Part shown: positions 42,090 to 52,756 of the stretch, one piece after another
Position numbering within the stretch: position 1 is the stretch's first letter
Layout of the letters: the number at the start of each line of letters is the position of its first letter
From: an uncultured Roseovarius sp.
GTDB lineage: Bacteria; Pseudomonadota; Alphaproteobacteria; Rhodobacterales; Rhodobacteraceae
Length of the DNA stretch: 64,000 nt
NCBI RefSeq assembly: GCF_947259555.1
Contig: NZ_CAMYMD010000025.1
Coordinates: 81,169 to 145,168, forward strand
Reading direction: 5' to 3'
Translations under genes and position numbers: made by a program
The notes under the pieces: generated by a model
Told to the model about the DNA's origin: nothing
Databases searched by the model: none
The model's input: the letters and a program-made list of their open reading frames with translations, nothing else

Positions 42090-42503
42090 ATGCCCCGTCA
42101 GACTAATCTGATCCTTTGCCCGGTTAATTTGCGCCACCTAAAGGTGGAGTATAACGCGTATTCCGAGGCCGTCGAAATGGCTCAGCGGCGCGGTGCCAAG
42201 CTCATTGTAGCGACCATTGCGCCCGAGATAGAGCGCAATATGAACATTTATAATTCAGACATTTACTGGGGCGAAGAGCTCAAGAAGTTTGTCGCGGCTC
42301 ACCCGGCTGAGGGGGTTGATGTCGAGTTGATCGTGCGCAAGGGCGCAGTGCACCGGCAGATCGTCAAGCTGGCGGATGAGCGCAAAGTTGACCTGATAGT
42401 GATGGAATCCGCTAACCCCAAGGTGAAGGACTATCTGCTTGGGACGACTTCGAGTCATGTTGTTACGCACGCGGAATGCTCAGTTTACGTGGTGCGCAGC
42501 TGA
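42090..42503 (+). CDS. universal stress protein (UspA family)
   Basis: Start at ATG 42090; LIVMESANPKVKDYLLGTTSSHVVTHAECSVYVVR C-terminal Usp motif. Confidence 0.88.
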   Translation: MPRQTNLILCPVNLRHLKVEYNAYSEAVEMAQRRGAKLIVATIAPEIERNMNIYNSDIYWGEELKKFVAAHPAEGVDVELIVRKGAVHRQIVKLADERKVDLIVMESANPKVKDYLLGTTSSHVVTHAECSVYVVRS

Positions 42504-43246
42504 CACCAGCCGAGGCCTATTTCGGTCGTGCTCTCAGGGTTATACTCTCCACTAACGACGCCGGTATAACGCTCAGAATCCAGCTGTGTGAAAAAGGCAG
42601 GATAGTCGATCTGGCCTCCAGTCGGCTCGTGACGACCCGGAAACCCCGCGACTTGAACATGACCCGCATGCCGTCCAAATTTCTCCCACGTACCGATCAC
42701 ATCACCGGTGAGTATATGGGCGTGGTAGGTATCAAATTGCAGCGTAAGGTTCGGAGCAGCGACCGCATCCAGAATTCGCTCTGCCATTTTGAAGTCGTTC
42801 AGAAAATAGCCGGGCATGTCGATCGGATTTATAGGTTCTATGGTCAAACCTTGATCAGGGGCACGTGCCGCGGCCCATTCCAGATTTGAAATGAACGTCG
42901 CTTCGGCGTTCGCATTGTGCGAGATCCCAGACATGACATGAATATGTTGGACGTCGAGCGCAGTCGCGTAGTCAAGTGCCTCTTCGAACTGACTGCGGAA
43001 TTCCGTTTCACGGCCAGGGCAAGCGGCCAAACCACGACTGCCAGAACTCCAATGTGGTTCCGGCGTGTTGATCAAGACAAGATTTACAGCTGCACACTCG
43101 AGATCATCGCGCAGGCTCTTTATTGACCGCTCGTATGGATACAGGATCTCAACCGAGTCAAACCCCGCCTTCGCGGCCATCTCGATCCGCCTTTCGGGCG
43201 GATACTCGGTAAAAAGAAAGGTCAGATTGGCCGCAAAACGGGGCAT
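42485..43246 (-). CDS. hyi: hydroxypyruvate isomerase-like TIM-barrel protein
   Basis: PRFAANLTFLFTEYPPERRIEMAAKAGFDSVEILYPYE...LTIEPINPIDMPGYFLN. Confidence 0.88.
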   Translation of the reverse strand: MPRFAANLTFLFTEYPPERRIEMAAKAGFDSVEILYPYERSIKSLRDDLECAAVNLVLINTPEPHWSSGSRGLAACPGRETEFRSQFEEALDYATALDVQHIHVMSGISHNANAEATFISNLEWAAARAPDQGLTIEPINPIDMPGYFLNDFKMAERILDAVAAPNLTLQFDTYHAHILTGDVIGTWEKFGRHAGHVQVAGFPGRHEPTGGQIDYPAFFTQLDSERYTGVVSGEYNPESTTEIGLGWCQLRTT

Positions 43247-43249
43247 GTT

Positions 43250-43696
43250 CTAGGCCGGAAGGCTACCATCCTGGACATAGCGAATGATTTCAACCACCTG
43301 TGCAGGCTCGCGTGCCATGGCAAGGGCGGCGGCATCCACCTCCTTGAGCGCATGGTCATGCTCTGGCGGCTGCAGGATGATCAGCGACTTTCCAAGCGCC
43401 GAGGCATAACCCGCATCAAAGGCAGCGTTCCACTGCTTGTACTTGTCGCCAAAGCGTACCACCACGATATCGGCATCGGCAATCCCCTTGCGGGTGCGGA
43501 TTGCGTTGACCATCGCGCCTTTGTGGTCATGCCAATACTTGTCTGGCTCCTCTCCGAGAATGGCAACACCGCAATCGTCGCTTGCTGCATGATCGGTAAC
43601 CGGGCTGCTGAACACGACATCAAGACCTTCGGCCCCCTTGATGATCTGTTCGCGCCAATCGGTATGAATTTCGCCTGACAGATAAACTTTCAACAT
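43250..43696 (-). CDS. YtoQ family protein
   Basis: MLKVYLSGEIHTDWREQIIKGAEGLDVVFSSPVTDHAASDDCG, YtoQ-like. Confidence 0.8.
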   Translation of the reverse strand: MLKVYLSGEIHTDWREQIIKGAEGLDVVFSSPVTDHAASDDCGVAILGEEPDKYWHDHKGAMVNAIRTRKGIADADIVVVRFGDKYKQWNAAFDAGYASALGKSLIILQPPEHDHALKEVDAAALAMAREPAQVVEIIRYVQDGSLPA

Positions 43697-43715
43697 GGTT
43701 CGCTCCCTTCTGTTG

Positions 43716-46115
43716 TCAGCCACGCAGCGTTCCGCCAGTGGCCTTGGTCACCTTTTCGATGATTTTGGCTGAAACTGTCTCTATCTCAGCGTCGGTTAAG
43801 GTCTTTTCACGTGGTTGGAGACGCACTGTGAGCGCCAGGGATTTCTTGTCTGTGCCGAGAGAGCCGCCAACGAATTCATCGAATACTCGGACGTCCTCCA
43901 CGAGTGACTTGTCCGCTCCGGCAGCTGCGTTCATCAGGGTCAGCGCCTCGATTTCGGTGGGCACAACAAACGCAAAGTCCCGCTCGACCGGTTGCAGATC
44001 GCTGATATCCAACGCACCACGGGTGGAAGACGTCTTGCGTGGAAGGGGTATTTCGGTGGGATAGAGTGTGAACGCAACCACCGGACCTTTGACATCCAAC
44101 GCCTGTAAGACGCGTGGGTGCAATTCTCCGAATACGGCCAATACCTTCTTTGGACCAAGGCAAATGCGTCCGTGCCGACCGGGATGAAACCAGCTTGGGC
44201 CGTCGCGCAGGATTTGCACCTTGGCTGGCGCGCCGATGGACGAGAGAATCGCTTCGGCGTCCGCTTTCGCGTCGAAAAGATCAACGGCTCGGGTGGTTTT
44301 ATGAACATCCTTTGGTCCGGTTCGCCCCACAAGAATGCCAGCGACTTGCAGATGCTGCTCACCCGGTTCGCCACCTTGAAAGGCATGGCCGACTTCGAAA
44401 AGGGCCATGTCGACAATCCCGCGCGCCTGATTGCGCGCCGCGGCCTGCAACAGGCCGGGCAGAAGATCAGGCCGCATGTGGCTCAAGTCGGAACTGATCG
44501 GATTGGCTAGCATTGTTGCATCGCCTCCGCCGCCAAAAAGCGAGGCGGCGGCATGGTTGATGAAGCTGTAAGTTACGCACTCGTTGTATCCAAGAGCCGC
44601 GCCCATGCGTCGGGCAATCTGTTCTCGCTTTTGCATCGGGTTGAGGATTGGCTTTGGCACTCCTTCAACGGCGCGGGGCATTGGCCGACCCACGAGCTTT
44701 GTCAATGAAGCGATGCGCGCGACCTCTTCCACGAGATCGGCTTCGCCCAGGATGTCGGGCCGCCAACTCGGCACATGCGCCATGTGTCCTTCGAGTTTGA
44801 AGCCAAGAGCCGTAAGCGTTTGACGTTGTTCGCTTTCCGGTATGTCCATGCCAACGAGCGATTGAACGCGGGCAGAGTCGAGTCGATAGGCCCGTGTGAC
44901 GTCCGGGACTTTGCCCGCCACGACCCGATTAGATGGCTTGCCACCGCAGAGATCGAGGATCATTTGCGTCGCGAGATCCAGTGCATCCATATTGAAGGAA
45001 GGGTCTATTCCACGTTCATTCCTATAGCGCGCGTCTGAATTGATCTTGAGAGCACGGCCAGTCGTGGCAATCTGCACCCGGTCCCACACCGCAGCTTCGA
45101 GAAAAACATTCACTGTGTCCCGGGTACAGCCGGTTGAAAGGCCACCCATGATACCGCCGATACTCTCAACACCCGTGTCATCGGAAATGACCACTTGACC
45201 GGGCTCAAGGGTATATTCTTTCTCATCAAGACCGACGAATGTCTCACCGCCATTGCTGCGATGCACCCGCAGATCGCCAGACACCTTGTCGGCGTCGAAC
45301 ACGTGCAGTGGGCGGTTACGATCATATGTGAAGAAATTAGTGATATCGACAAGCGCAGAGATCGGTCGCAGCCCGATGGCGCGTAACCTGTCCTGAAGCC
45401 ACTCTGGCGAAGGCCCGTTCGTAACGTCCTGAATAAATCTCCCGGCAAAGACTTCACAGCCGCTATTTTTGGCATCTTCGTCAATGGTGATTGCAATCGG
45501 ACAGGCAAGCTGTCCTTCGATATCCGCCGTTTTTGCGGGCTTCATCCGACCGAGACCACGTGCCGCTAGATCAAGTGCAATCCCACGCACGCCAAGCGCG
45601 TCGGGACGATTGGGCGTGATCGCGATCTCGATTACAGGGTCCACCTTGGCCGGATCATTCTCGGCCAGCCAATCGACAAACCGCTCGCCCACCTCGCCCG
45701 AGGGCAGCTCGATGATGCCGTCATGCTCCTCCGACAGCTCCATCTCGCGCTCTGAGCACATCATGCCATGGCTGTCGATCCCGCGGATCTTGCCCACGCC
45801 GATGGTCGTGTCGATGCCCGGCACGTAGACGCCCGGCTTGGCGATCACCACAGTGATCCCCTCGCGCGCATTGGGCGCACCACAGATGATCTGCGTCTCG
45901 CCCGCATTGGTCGCCACCTGACACACCCGCAGCTTGTCGGCATCGGGATGCTTTTCGGCGCTGACAACCTTGCCGATGGTAAAATCCCCCAGCCGCGCGG
46001 CTGGGTCGGAAATGCTTTCCACCTCCAGCCCCAGATCGGTCAGGGTTTCCGCGATCTCCGCCACCGAGGCCGTGGTCTCGAGATGGTCTTTCAGCCAGGA
46101 CAATGTGAATTTCAT
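43716..46115 (-). CDS. pheT: phenylalanyl-tRNA synthetase beta subunit
   Basis: MKFTLSWLKDHLETTASVAEIAETLTDLGLEVE, tRNA-binding EMAP-like domain, C-terminal FDX-ACB domain. Start set at 46115. Confidence 0.96.
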   Translation of the reverse strand: MKFTLSWLKDHLETTASVAEIAETLTDLGLEVESISDPAARLGDFTIGKVVSAEKHPDADKLRVCQVATNAGETQIICGAPNAREGITVVIAKPGVYVPGIDTTIGVGKIRGIDSHGMMCSEREMELSEEHDGIIELPSGEVGERFVDWLAENDPAKVDPVIEIAITPNRPDALGVRGIALDLAARGLGRMKPAKTADIEGQLACPIAITIDEDAKNSGCEVFAGRFIQDVTNGPSPEWLQDRLRAIGLRPISALVDITNFFTYDRNRPLHVFDADKVSGDLRVHRSNGGETFVGLDEKEYTLEPGQVVISDDTGVESIGGIMGGLSTGCTRDTVNVFLEAAVWDRVQIATTGRALKINSDARYRNERGIDPSFNMDALDLATQMILDLCGGKPSNRVVAGKVPDVTRAYRLDSARVQSLVGMDIPESEQRQTLTALGFKLEGHMAHVPSWRPDILGEADLVEEVARIASLTKLVGRPMPRAVEGVPKPILNPMQKREQIARRMGAALGYNECVTYSFINHAAASLFGGGGDATMLANPISSDLSHMRPDLLPGLLQAAARNQARGIVDMALFEVGHAFQGGEPGEQHLQVAGILVGRTGPKDVHKTTRAVDLFDAKADAEAILSSIGAPAKVQILRDGPSWFHPGRHGRICLGPKKVLAVFGELHPRVLQALDVKGPVVAFTLYPTEIPLPRKTSSTRGALDISDLQPVERDFAFVVPTEIEALTLMNAAAGADKSLVEDVRVFDEFVGGSLGTDKKSLALTVRLQPREKTLTDAEIETVSAKIIEKVTKATGGTLRG

Positions 46116-46179
46116 GCGTGCTCTTCCGACTGCGAAACTTGGGTCAGCCTGCGCTTTACCGGATATGTCGGACATGGAA

Positions 46180-46201
46180 AACCCCGCATTGCTGCGGGGC
46201 T
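46180..46201 (-). terminator. rho-independent terminator downstream of the 46229-47266 gene
   Basis: Stem CCCCGCA-ttgc-TGCGGGG; on the minus strand it is followed by TTTT. Confidence 0.75.
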
Positions 46202-46228
46202 TTGCCGTTGGTCAGTGCGTGATGCCGC

Positions 46229-47266
46229 TCAACTCGTCCAGCGGGACGCGAAATCAAAGGCGCTGTCATAGCCGAAAAGCGCGACCGATCCGCCGGTATG
46301 CAGGAACACGACCCGCTCGCCCTTCTTGAAATGGCCCTTGCGGATAAGGTCGACAAAGCCTGCCGCCCCCTTGGCCGAATAGACCGGATCAAGCAGGATT
46401 GCCTCCAGCTCCGCGAACATCTGAATGGCCTCGATGCCGCTCTCGGTCGGAATGCCATAGCCCTCGCCCACGTAATCGGTATTGGCGACCACGTCCTCGC
46501 GCGCCACGACACCGGCGCAGCCCAGCTTTTCCGCCGTCGCACAGGCGAGGTTATAGACGTTTTCCTCCTGCTTCGGCTTGGGCGCGCGCACCCCGATCCC
46601 CAACAGCGGGATTTGCGCGTTCATCGCCTTGAGCCCGGTGATCAGCCCCGCCTGCGTGCCGGCACTGCCGGTCGCATGCACGATATGGTCGATCTTGAGC
46701 GCGCGATCATTGAACTGCGCCAGCATCTCGAAGGCACAATTGACATAGCCAAGCGCACCCGTGGGGTTCGATCCGCCGCCGGGGATGGTATAGACATTGC
46801 GCCCCTCGGCGCGGAACTTGTCGGCGACCTTTTCCATCTCGGCATTCATGTCACCGCCGCCGGGGCGTTTTTCGGTCGTGGCCCCATGCATGTGATCCAG
46901 CAGCACGTTGCCGTTATTGTTGTAATTGGCATTGTTCGAGCCGGTCCGGTCCTCCAACAGGATATGGCAATCTAGCCCCAGCTTGGCCGCAAAGGCCGCC
47001 GTCTGACGGGCGTGGTTGGATTGCGTGGCACCTTGGGTCATCACCATGTCCGCGCCCTGCAATTCCGCCTCGGCCATCAGGAATTCCAGCTTGCGGGTCT
47101 TGTTGCCCCCCGTCGAAAGACCGGTGCAATCATCCCGCTTGATCCAGATTTCGGGGCCGTTCAATTCCTTGGTCAGCCGGTCCAGCCGCTCCAGCGGGGT
47201 CGGCAGATGGGCGATAAAACGGCGGGGGTAACGGGCGAGATGCATTTGAGGTCCTCCATCAAACAT
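46229..47266 (-). CDS. PLP-dependent D-cysteine desulfhydrase / L-cysteate sulfo-lyase (CuyA-like) family
   Basis: [60 protein letters not shown] and [23 protein letters not shown] deaminase/DcyD/CuyA family. Confidence 0.85.
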   Translation of the reverse strand: MFDGGPQMHLARYPRRFIAHLPTPLERLDRLTKELNGPEIWIKRDDCTGLSTGGNKTRKLEFLMAEAELQGADMVMTQGATQSNHARQTAAFAAKLGLDCHILLEDRTGSNNANYNNNGNVLLDHMHGATTEKRPGGGDMNAEMEKVADKFRAEGRNVYTIPGGGSNPTGALGYVNCAFEMLAQFNDRALKIDHIVHATGSAGTQAGLITGLKAMNAQIPLLGIGVRAPKPKQEENVYNLACATAEKLGCAGVVAREDVVANTDYVGEGYGIPTESGIEAIQMFAELEAILLDPVYSAKGAAGFVDLIRKGHFKKGERVVFLHTGGSVALFGYDSAFDFASRWTS

Positions 47267-47343
47267 GCGTTTCGCGCAGGGTAGGACGCGACAATCATGC
47301 CGTCCAATGCTAATATCGCCAAAGATAATGCAAGGTATGCAAT

Positions 47344-48216
47344 ATGCGGCTCGATTGGCTCGACGATCTTTTGGCGGTGTCTGACACCGGTTCGCTCGCC
47401 CGCGCGGCCGAGATGCGCCATGTCAGCCAATCGGCCTTCACCCGCCGCCTGCGCGCCATCGAAGAGGCGCTCGGCACCCCGCTCCTCGACCGTAGCCGCA
47501 AACCCGTCACTCTGCTGCCAGATGTTGCGGCACAAATCCCCGAGATGCGCAGCCTCGCCACGCAACTGCGCACCCTGCGCGAAACGCTGGCGCACACGTC
47601 GGACGCGCGCGGCCTGACACTGGCCTGTCAGCACGCGATCACCACCACCCACTCCCCTGCCATCGTCAGCATTCTGACCGCGCAGGGTGGCCGCCCGGTG
47701 CGCGTGCGCTCGGACAATCGCGAAGAATGCCTGCTCCGCCTCTTGTCCGGCGAGGCCGATCTGGCGGTGGTCTACACGGTACCTGAGATCGCGCCCCTCA
47801 CTCTCAACCGAAGCTTTGAACAGGTCCTCGTGGGGCGAGAACGGTTGGTACCCGTGGCAGCACCGCGTTTGGGGCAGGGCAGCGACCTGCCGTTTATCGG
47901 TTATCCCGGCGATGTCTTTCTTGGCCAGATCATGGCAAGGGCGATTCTGCCGCGAATTCCTGCAAGGCGCGTATTGCGGCGCCGGGCTGAAACCGCGCTT
48001 ACACTTGCGGCGCATGAATATGCGCGCCGGGGTATTGGCGTTGCGTGGTTGCCCGAGGGAATGGTGCAGGCAGATTTGGCGGAGGGCCGTCTTGTGGCGC
48101 TTGGTCCTGTGCTGCCGGAGCAAGAAATGGAGCTTTGGATGATCCGGCTTGTCGAACACTCCGATGATGGTTGGGCGCACGATTGGGAACGGCTACGCGC
48201 AGCACTAGCCATCTGA
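47344..48216 (+). CDS. LysR family transcriptional regulator
   Basis: [53 protein letters not shown]; divergent from the lyase gene. Confidence 0.9.
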   Translation: MRLDWLDDLLAVSDTGSLARAAEMRHVSQSAFTRRLRAIEEALGTPLLDRSRKPVTLLPDVAAQIPEMRSLATQLRTLRETLAHTSDARGLTLACQHAITTTHSPAIVSILTAQGGRPVRVRSDNREECLLRLLSGEADLAVVYTVPEIAPLTLNRSFEQVLVGRERLVPVAAPRLGQGSDLPFIGYPGDVFLGQIMARAILPRIPARRVLRRRAETALTLAAHEYARRGIGVAWLPEGMVQADLAEGRLVALGPVLPEQEMELWMIRLVEHSDDGWAHDWERLRAALAI

Positions 48217-48223
48217 GACGGGC

Positions 48224-48928
48224 TTACATCACACGGATCACATCTTTGTCGATCGCCAGCATGTAGCCGCGCCGCGCGATGTTCTTGACGAGCAGCTCGC
48301 TGACAAGCTGATTGCCCAAAGTGTCGCGCAGTCTCTTGATACGTGTCGCACCCGCCGCCTCCTCGCAATCCTCGGGTTTGCGTCCTGATATGACAGATTC
48401 GATCTCGATCCCGGTCAACACGTCGTCGTCCATGCGTGCCTCTGCCAAAACGCTCAGCGTTTCCATGGCAGCATCCGTCAGTTTGAAGCCCATGTCATTG
48501 AGATAGACTGTGTTTTCTTCGCGGCTGATCAGCAGGGAGCTCACCTGAATTCCAGAACGCTCGATTTGCGCCATGCGACGGTTGAGCGTGATCAGCATCA
48601 CCAGAAACACCAGTGATGCCACCAAGAGCGCTGTCGCAAAGATCAGCAAAACAAAGATAACCATTCTATAACTGACTAGTGTCTCGGAAAACGCCGTGCC
48701 GGATAACGCGAGGATCTCGAGGAGCTTTATCTCTCCCTCGCCAGTCAGGGCATCATTCTCAACAAAAATCCGCTCTACACGTGCGTTGAAGGCGTTGGCA
48801 TCTGGCAAGCTCAGGAACAAAAACACCGCCGCGCACGTAAGAATGGCGACGATGGCTCCGACCCCGGCGATCACGACCCGTGTCCCGGACCGGCGCGCGT
48901 CGCCGGCTGTGGCTGTCAATCCGCGCAT
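48224..48928 (-). CDS. two-TM membrane protein with C-terminal winged-helix (OmpR/Trans_reg_C-like) domain
   Basis: Two hydrophobic segments (VVIAGVGAIVAILTCAAVFLFLSL; MVIFVLLIFATALLVASLVFLVMLITL), then a wHTH-like end (ATRIKRLRDTLGNQLVSELLVKNIARRGYMLAI). Confidence 0.7.
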   Translation of the reverse strand: MRGLTATAGDARRSGTRVVIAGVGAIVAILTCAAVFLFLSLPDANAFNARVERIFVENDALTGEGEIKLLEILALSGTAFSETLVSYRMVIFVLLIFATALLVASLVFLVMLITLNRRMAQIERSGIQVSSLLISREENTVYLNDMGFKLTDAAMETLSVLAEARMDDDVLTGIEIESVISGRKPEDCEEAAGATRIKRLRDTLGNQLVSELLVKNIARRGYMLAIDKDVIRVM

Positions 48929-48953
48929 GCGCGCGTCCCTGAATCTTGCAATG

Positions 48954-49205
48954 CTACATTTCCCTCTTCGAAAGGACTTTGAGCAGAGTCAGCCCCCTTT
49001 GCGCCAATTGCGATCGCAGCGCCGCGTCAGCCGATGAACAGGGCGCATTGACAATGGTCACATCGTAATAAAGCTCAAGCGGCTTGTCGCGCTTGGCCTT
49101 GTACTCCACCTGACAAGCGGCCTGTGCCGCTGTAGCCGCAAGCGTCAGCCCCAGAGAAAATGCGAGAGGGTGTGCGATCTGTTTCATTGGGACACGATGC
49201 GCCAA
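48954..49205 (-). CDS. small exported hypothetical protein
   Basis: Signal peptide (IAHPLAFSLGLTLAATAAQA) and two cysteines. Confidence 0.55.
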   Translation of the reverse strand: MAHRVPMKQIAHPLAFSLGLTLAATAAQAACQVEYKAKRDKPLELYYDVTIVNAPCSSADAALRSQLAQRGLTLLKVLSKREM

Positions 49206-49380
49206 GCCCCACAGCTATTCAATATCCCGCGATGTGAAATGAACCGGAAACAGCGTGTTATCTGATATCATCAGAGCGTTATTGCCTGTCCTGGCAGGCT
49301 GGTCCCAACTTCATTTCATGGCGGATGGTCATTCGGGCTGCCGCATTGAAACGACGTCCAGCAAACTGAAAGGAAAGACC

Positions 49381-49776
49381 ATGCATCGCAAGTTCATCGC
49401 GCTTGTCATCGGGGCGGCCCTCGCCGTGACCAGTTTTTCAACAGCGCCCGCAAATGCGCAGAACCGGGGTGAAACCGCAGCAATCATCGCAGGCGTGACC
49501 GCCCTCGCCATCGTCGGAGCCGCTCTTGCCGATGATCGCAAGCGCGACCGTCGCAAAGGCCATGTCACGCGCAACTATGGCCATCAAAAGAAGTTTTACG
49601 CTCCGAGGCGCAACCATCGCCACGTCTATCGCCACGGCAAGCCGCGTCATCACTACAATCAGCGCCGCTATTCCCAGCCCCGGCATGGATATGGGCGCGG
49701 ACACCACGCTCGCCCAGCATATAACAGGGGCTATCAGGCGCGGTCGGAATACCATCGGGATCACTATCGCAAGTGA
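49381..49776 (+). CDS. exported His/Arg/Tyr-rich basic protein of unknown function
   Basis: [27 protein letters not shown] signal peptide, then a low-complexity H/R/Y-rich tail. Start set at ATG 49381. Confidence 0.65.
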   Translation: MHRKFIALVIGAALAVTSFSTAPANAQNRGETAAIIAGVTALAIVGAALADDRKRDRRKGHVTRNYGHQKKFYAPRRNHRHVYRHGKPRHHYNQRRYSQPRHGYGRGHHARPAYNRGYQARSEYHRDHYRK

Positions 49777-49802
49777 CCTCTGGCTCACAATGTACAAAGG
49801 CG

Positions 49803-49831
49803 AAGGGAAGGTGCTTGCTCCTTCCCTTTTG
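49803..49831 (+). terminator. rho-independent terminator
   Basis: AAGGGAAGG-tgcttgct-CCTTCCCTTTT hairpin with T-run after the 49381-49776 gene. Confidence 0.75.
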
Positions 49832-49862
49832 CATTGGGTGCTCTAGCGTGCGATTGCAGGGC

Positions 49863-50486
49863 ATGAACGGTCCTGATTTCAAACATGAGCTAGACGTCCT
49901 AGCAGAGGGTTTTGTCCGTGTCGCAGGAGTCGACGAGGTAGGGCGCGGCCCGCTCGCCGGTCCTGTGGTCGCCGCTGCGGTAATCCTCGATCCTGACAAC
50001 ATCCCGCCGGGCCTGAATGACTCCAAGAAGCTGAGCGCACCCCGCCGCGCGGCTCTGAGCGAGGCAATAATGGCGTCTGCGAGGGTTAGCGTGGGGCATG
50101 CGAGTGTCGAGGAAATTGACAGCCTCAACATCTTGCGCGCATCGCATCTGGCAATGGTGCGCGCGATTGCGGGTCTGGACCCGGAGCCTGATATCGCGCT
50201 CATTGATGGCAATATGATACCGCGTGATCTGACCCTTCCAGCCAGGTCCATAATACGCGGGGATGGTGTATCGCTCTCGATTGCGGCGGCTTCAATTGTG
50301 GCAAAAATCTGGCGTGATCGGGTCATGTGGGATTTGGCGCAACAGTTCCCCGGCTATGGTTGGGAGCAAAACGCAGGCTACCCATCCAGAACACACAAAG
50401 CCGCACTTCTAGATCTCGGTGTGACCCCTCACCATAGACGATCCTTTAAGCCAATACACAATATCTTGTATCAAGAAAATAACTAA
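49863..50486 (+). CDS. rnhB: ribonuclease HII
   Basis: [23 protein letters not shown] and [13 protein letters not shown]. Start set at ATG 49863. Confidence 0.95.
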   Translation: MNGPDFKHELDVLAEGFVRVAGVDEVGRGPLAGPVVAAAVILDPDNIPPGLNDSKKLSAPRRAALSEAIMASARVSVGHASVEEIDSLNILRASHLAMVRAIAGLDPEPDIALIDGNMIPRDLTLPARSIIRGDGVSLSIAAASIVAKIWRDRVMWDLAQQFPGYGWEQNAGYPSRTHKAALLDLGVTPHHRRSFKPIHNILYQENN

Positions 50487-50528
50487 GCCTCTGATTCAAA
50501 AAAGAAATTGACGGCGAATCGGCTTTGA

Positions 50529-51698
<1,170 letters not shown>

Positions 51699-51715
51699 CT
51701 ATCCAGAACACCGCC

Positions 51716-51780
51716 GGTGCCCAAGGCCTGACTTTCTTGGGCACCATTGACTTGCCCCGCCCAAATGGCGGGGCCTTTTT
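51716..51780 (+). terminator. tandem hairpin terminator after ccrM
   Basis: Stem 1 GGTGCCCAAG...CTTGGGCACC (51716-51745). Stem 2 GCCCCGCC...GGCGGGGC followed by CTTTTT (51754-51780). Lies between convergent genes. Confidence 0.8.
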
Positions 51781-51784
51781 CGTG

Positions 51785-52756
51785 TCAGTAACCGCGATCG
51801 GGATCGACGATATTGAACAGGGGGGCGCCGGTGCGCCAACGGGTCAGGTTCTCGAGAAACAACTCGAATGAGTGCATCGCCCAGTCCTCATAGACAGCCG
51901 AGCAATGGGGCGAGAGGATTACCCGGTCGAGACCCCAAAGAGGATTGTCAGATGAAAGCGGTTCTGTCTCGAAAACATCGAGCGCCGCCCCCTTTAAATG
52001 ACCGGCGCGCATCGTGTTGATCAGTGCGGCCCCATCGAGCACCCCGCCGCGTGACACATCCACCAGTACCGCCCCTGCCTTCATTGAAATAAGCGAACGC
52101 GAATTTACCAGACCCCGAGTCGAGGGAAGGAGCGGGACCGACAGCACGACAAAATCCGCGCGCCTCCACAGATCGGGCAGAGCGTCAGGGCCATGCACCT
52201 CGTCGACGTTGTCCATGGGTTCGGGTCGCGCGCGTGTGCCGATGACCCTCAATCCGAACGCCTTGGCCTTTGCCGCTACCTCTTGGCCGGTATGGCCCAG
52301 GCCGACAATCAGAATGGTCTTGCCCCGCAGAGGTGTCATCAGCCGGTCAGGTTGCCAGTGCCGCTCCACGCGATCGGCCGCCATTCCATCAATATCAAGT
52401 GTGAAATGAAGTATCGCGCCAAACACGTACTCCGCAATCATCGGCGCGGCGACACCTGCGGAATTCGTGACTGTCACAGTGCTCTTGTCCCAAGAGCCCA
52501 AATGATCCACCCCCGATCCGCCCACCGCGATCCATCCAGGCCCATCTGAGCCAAGCAGCGCGTCACGCGGAAATCCGTTGCGCCCCTCGAAGGCGACGGA
52601 GTAGGCGATGTCCGGCTGGAGTTCCTTGAGAACCGGAGATAGCCCTTCGTAGGTGTCATGGCCATAGACCTCAATCTCCGGCGCGACCTCAGTCAGCTTC
52701 TCAATCATCGAAGACGGGTCGCTGGCATGAATGAGAATACGGAGGTTTTTGGTCAT
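51785..52756 (-). CDS. D-2-hydroxyacid dehydrogenase family (NAD-binding)
   Basis: GKTILIVGLGHTGQEVAAKAKAFGLRVIGTRARP, VDVSRGGVLDGAALI, LSPHCSA. Confidence 0.9.
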   Translation of the reverse strand: MTKNLRILIHASDPSSMIEKLTEVAPEIEVYGHDTYEGLSPVLKELQPDIAYSVAFEGRNGFPRDALLGSDGPGWIAVGGSGVDHLGSWDKSTVTVTNSAGVAAPMIAEYVFGAILHFTLDIDGMAADRVERHWQPDRLMTPLRGKTILIVGLGHTGQEVAAKAKAFGLRVIGTRARPEPMDNVDEVHGPDALPDLWRRADFVVLSVPLLPSTRGLVNSRSLISMKAGAVLVDVSRGGVLDGAALINTMRAGHLKGAALDVFETEPLSSDNPLWGLDRVILSPHCSAVYEDWAMHSFELFLENLTRWRTGAPLFNIVDPDRGY

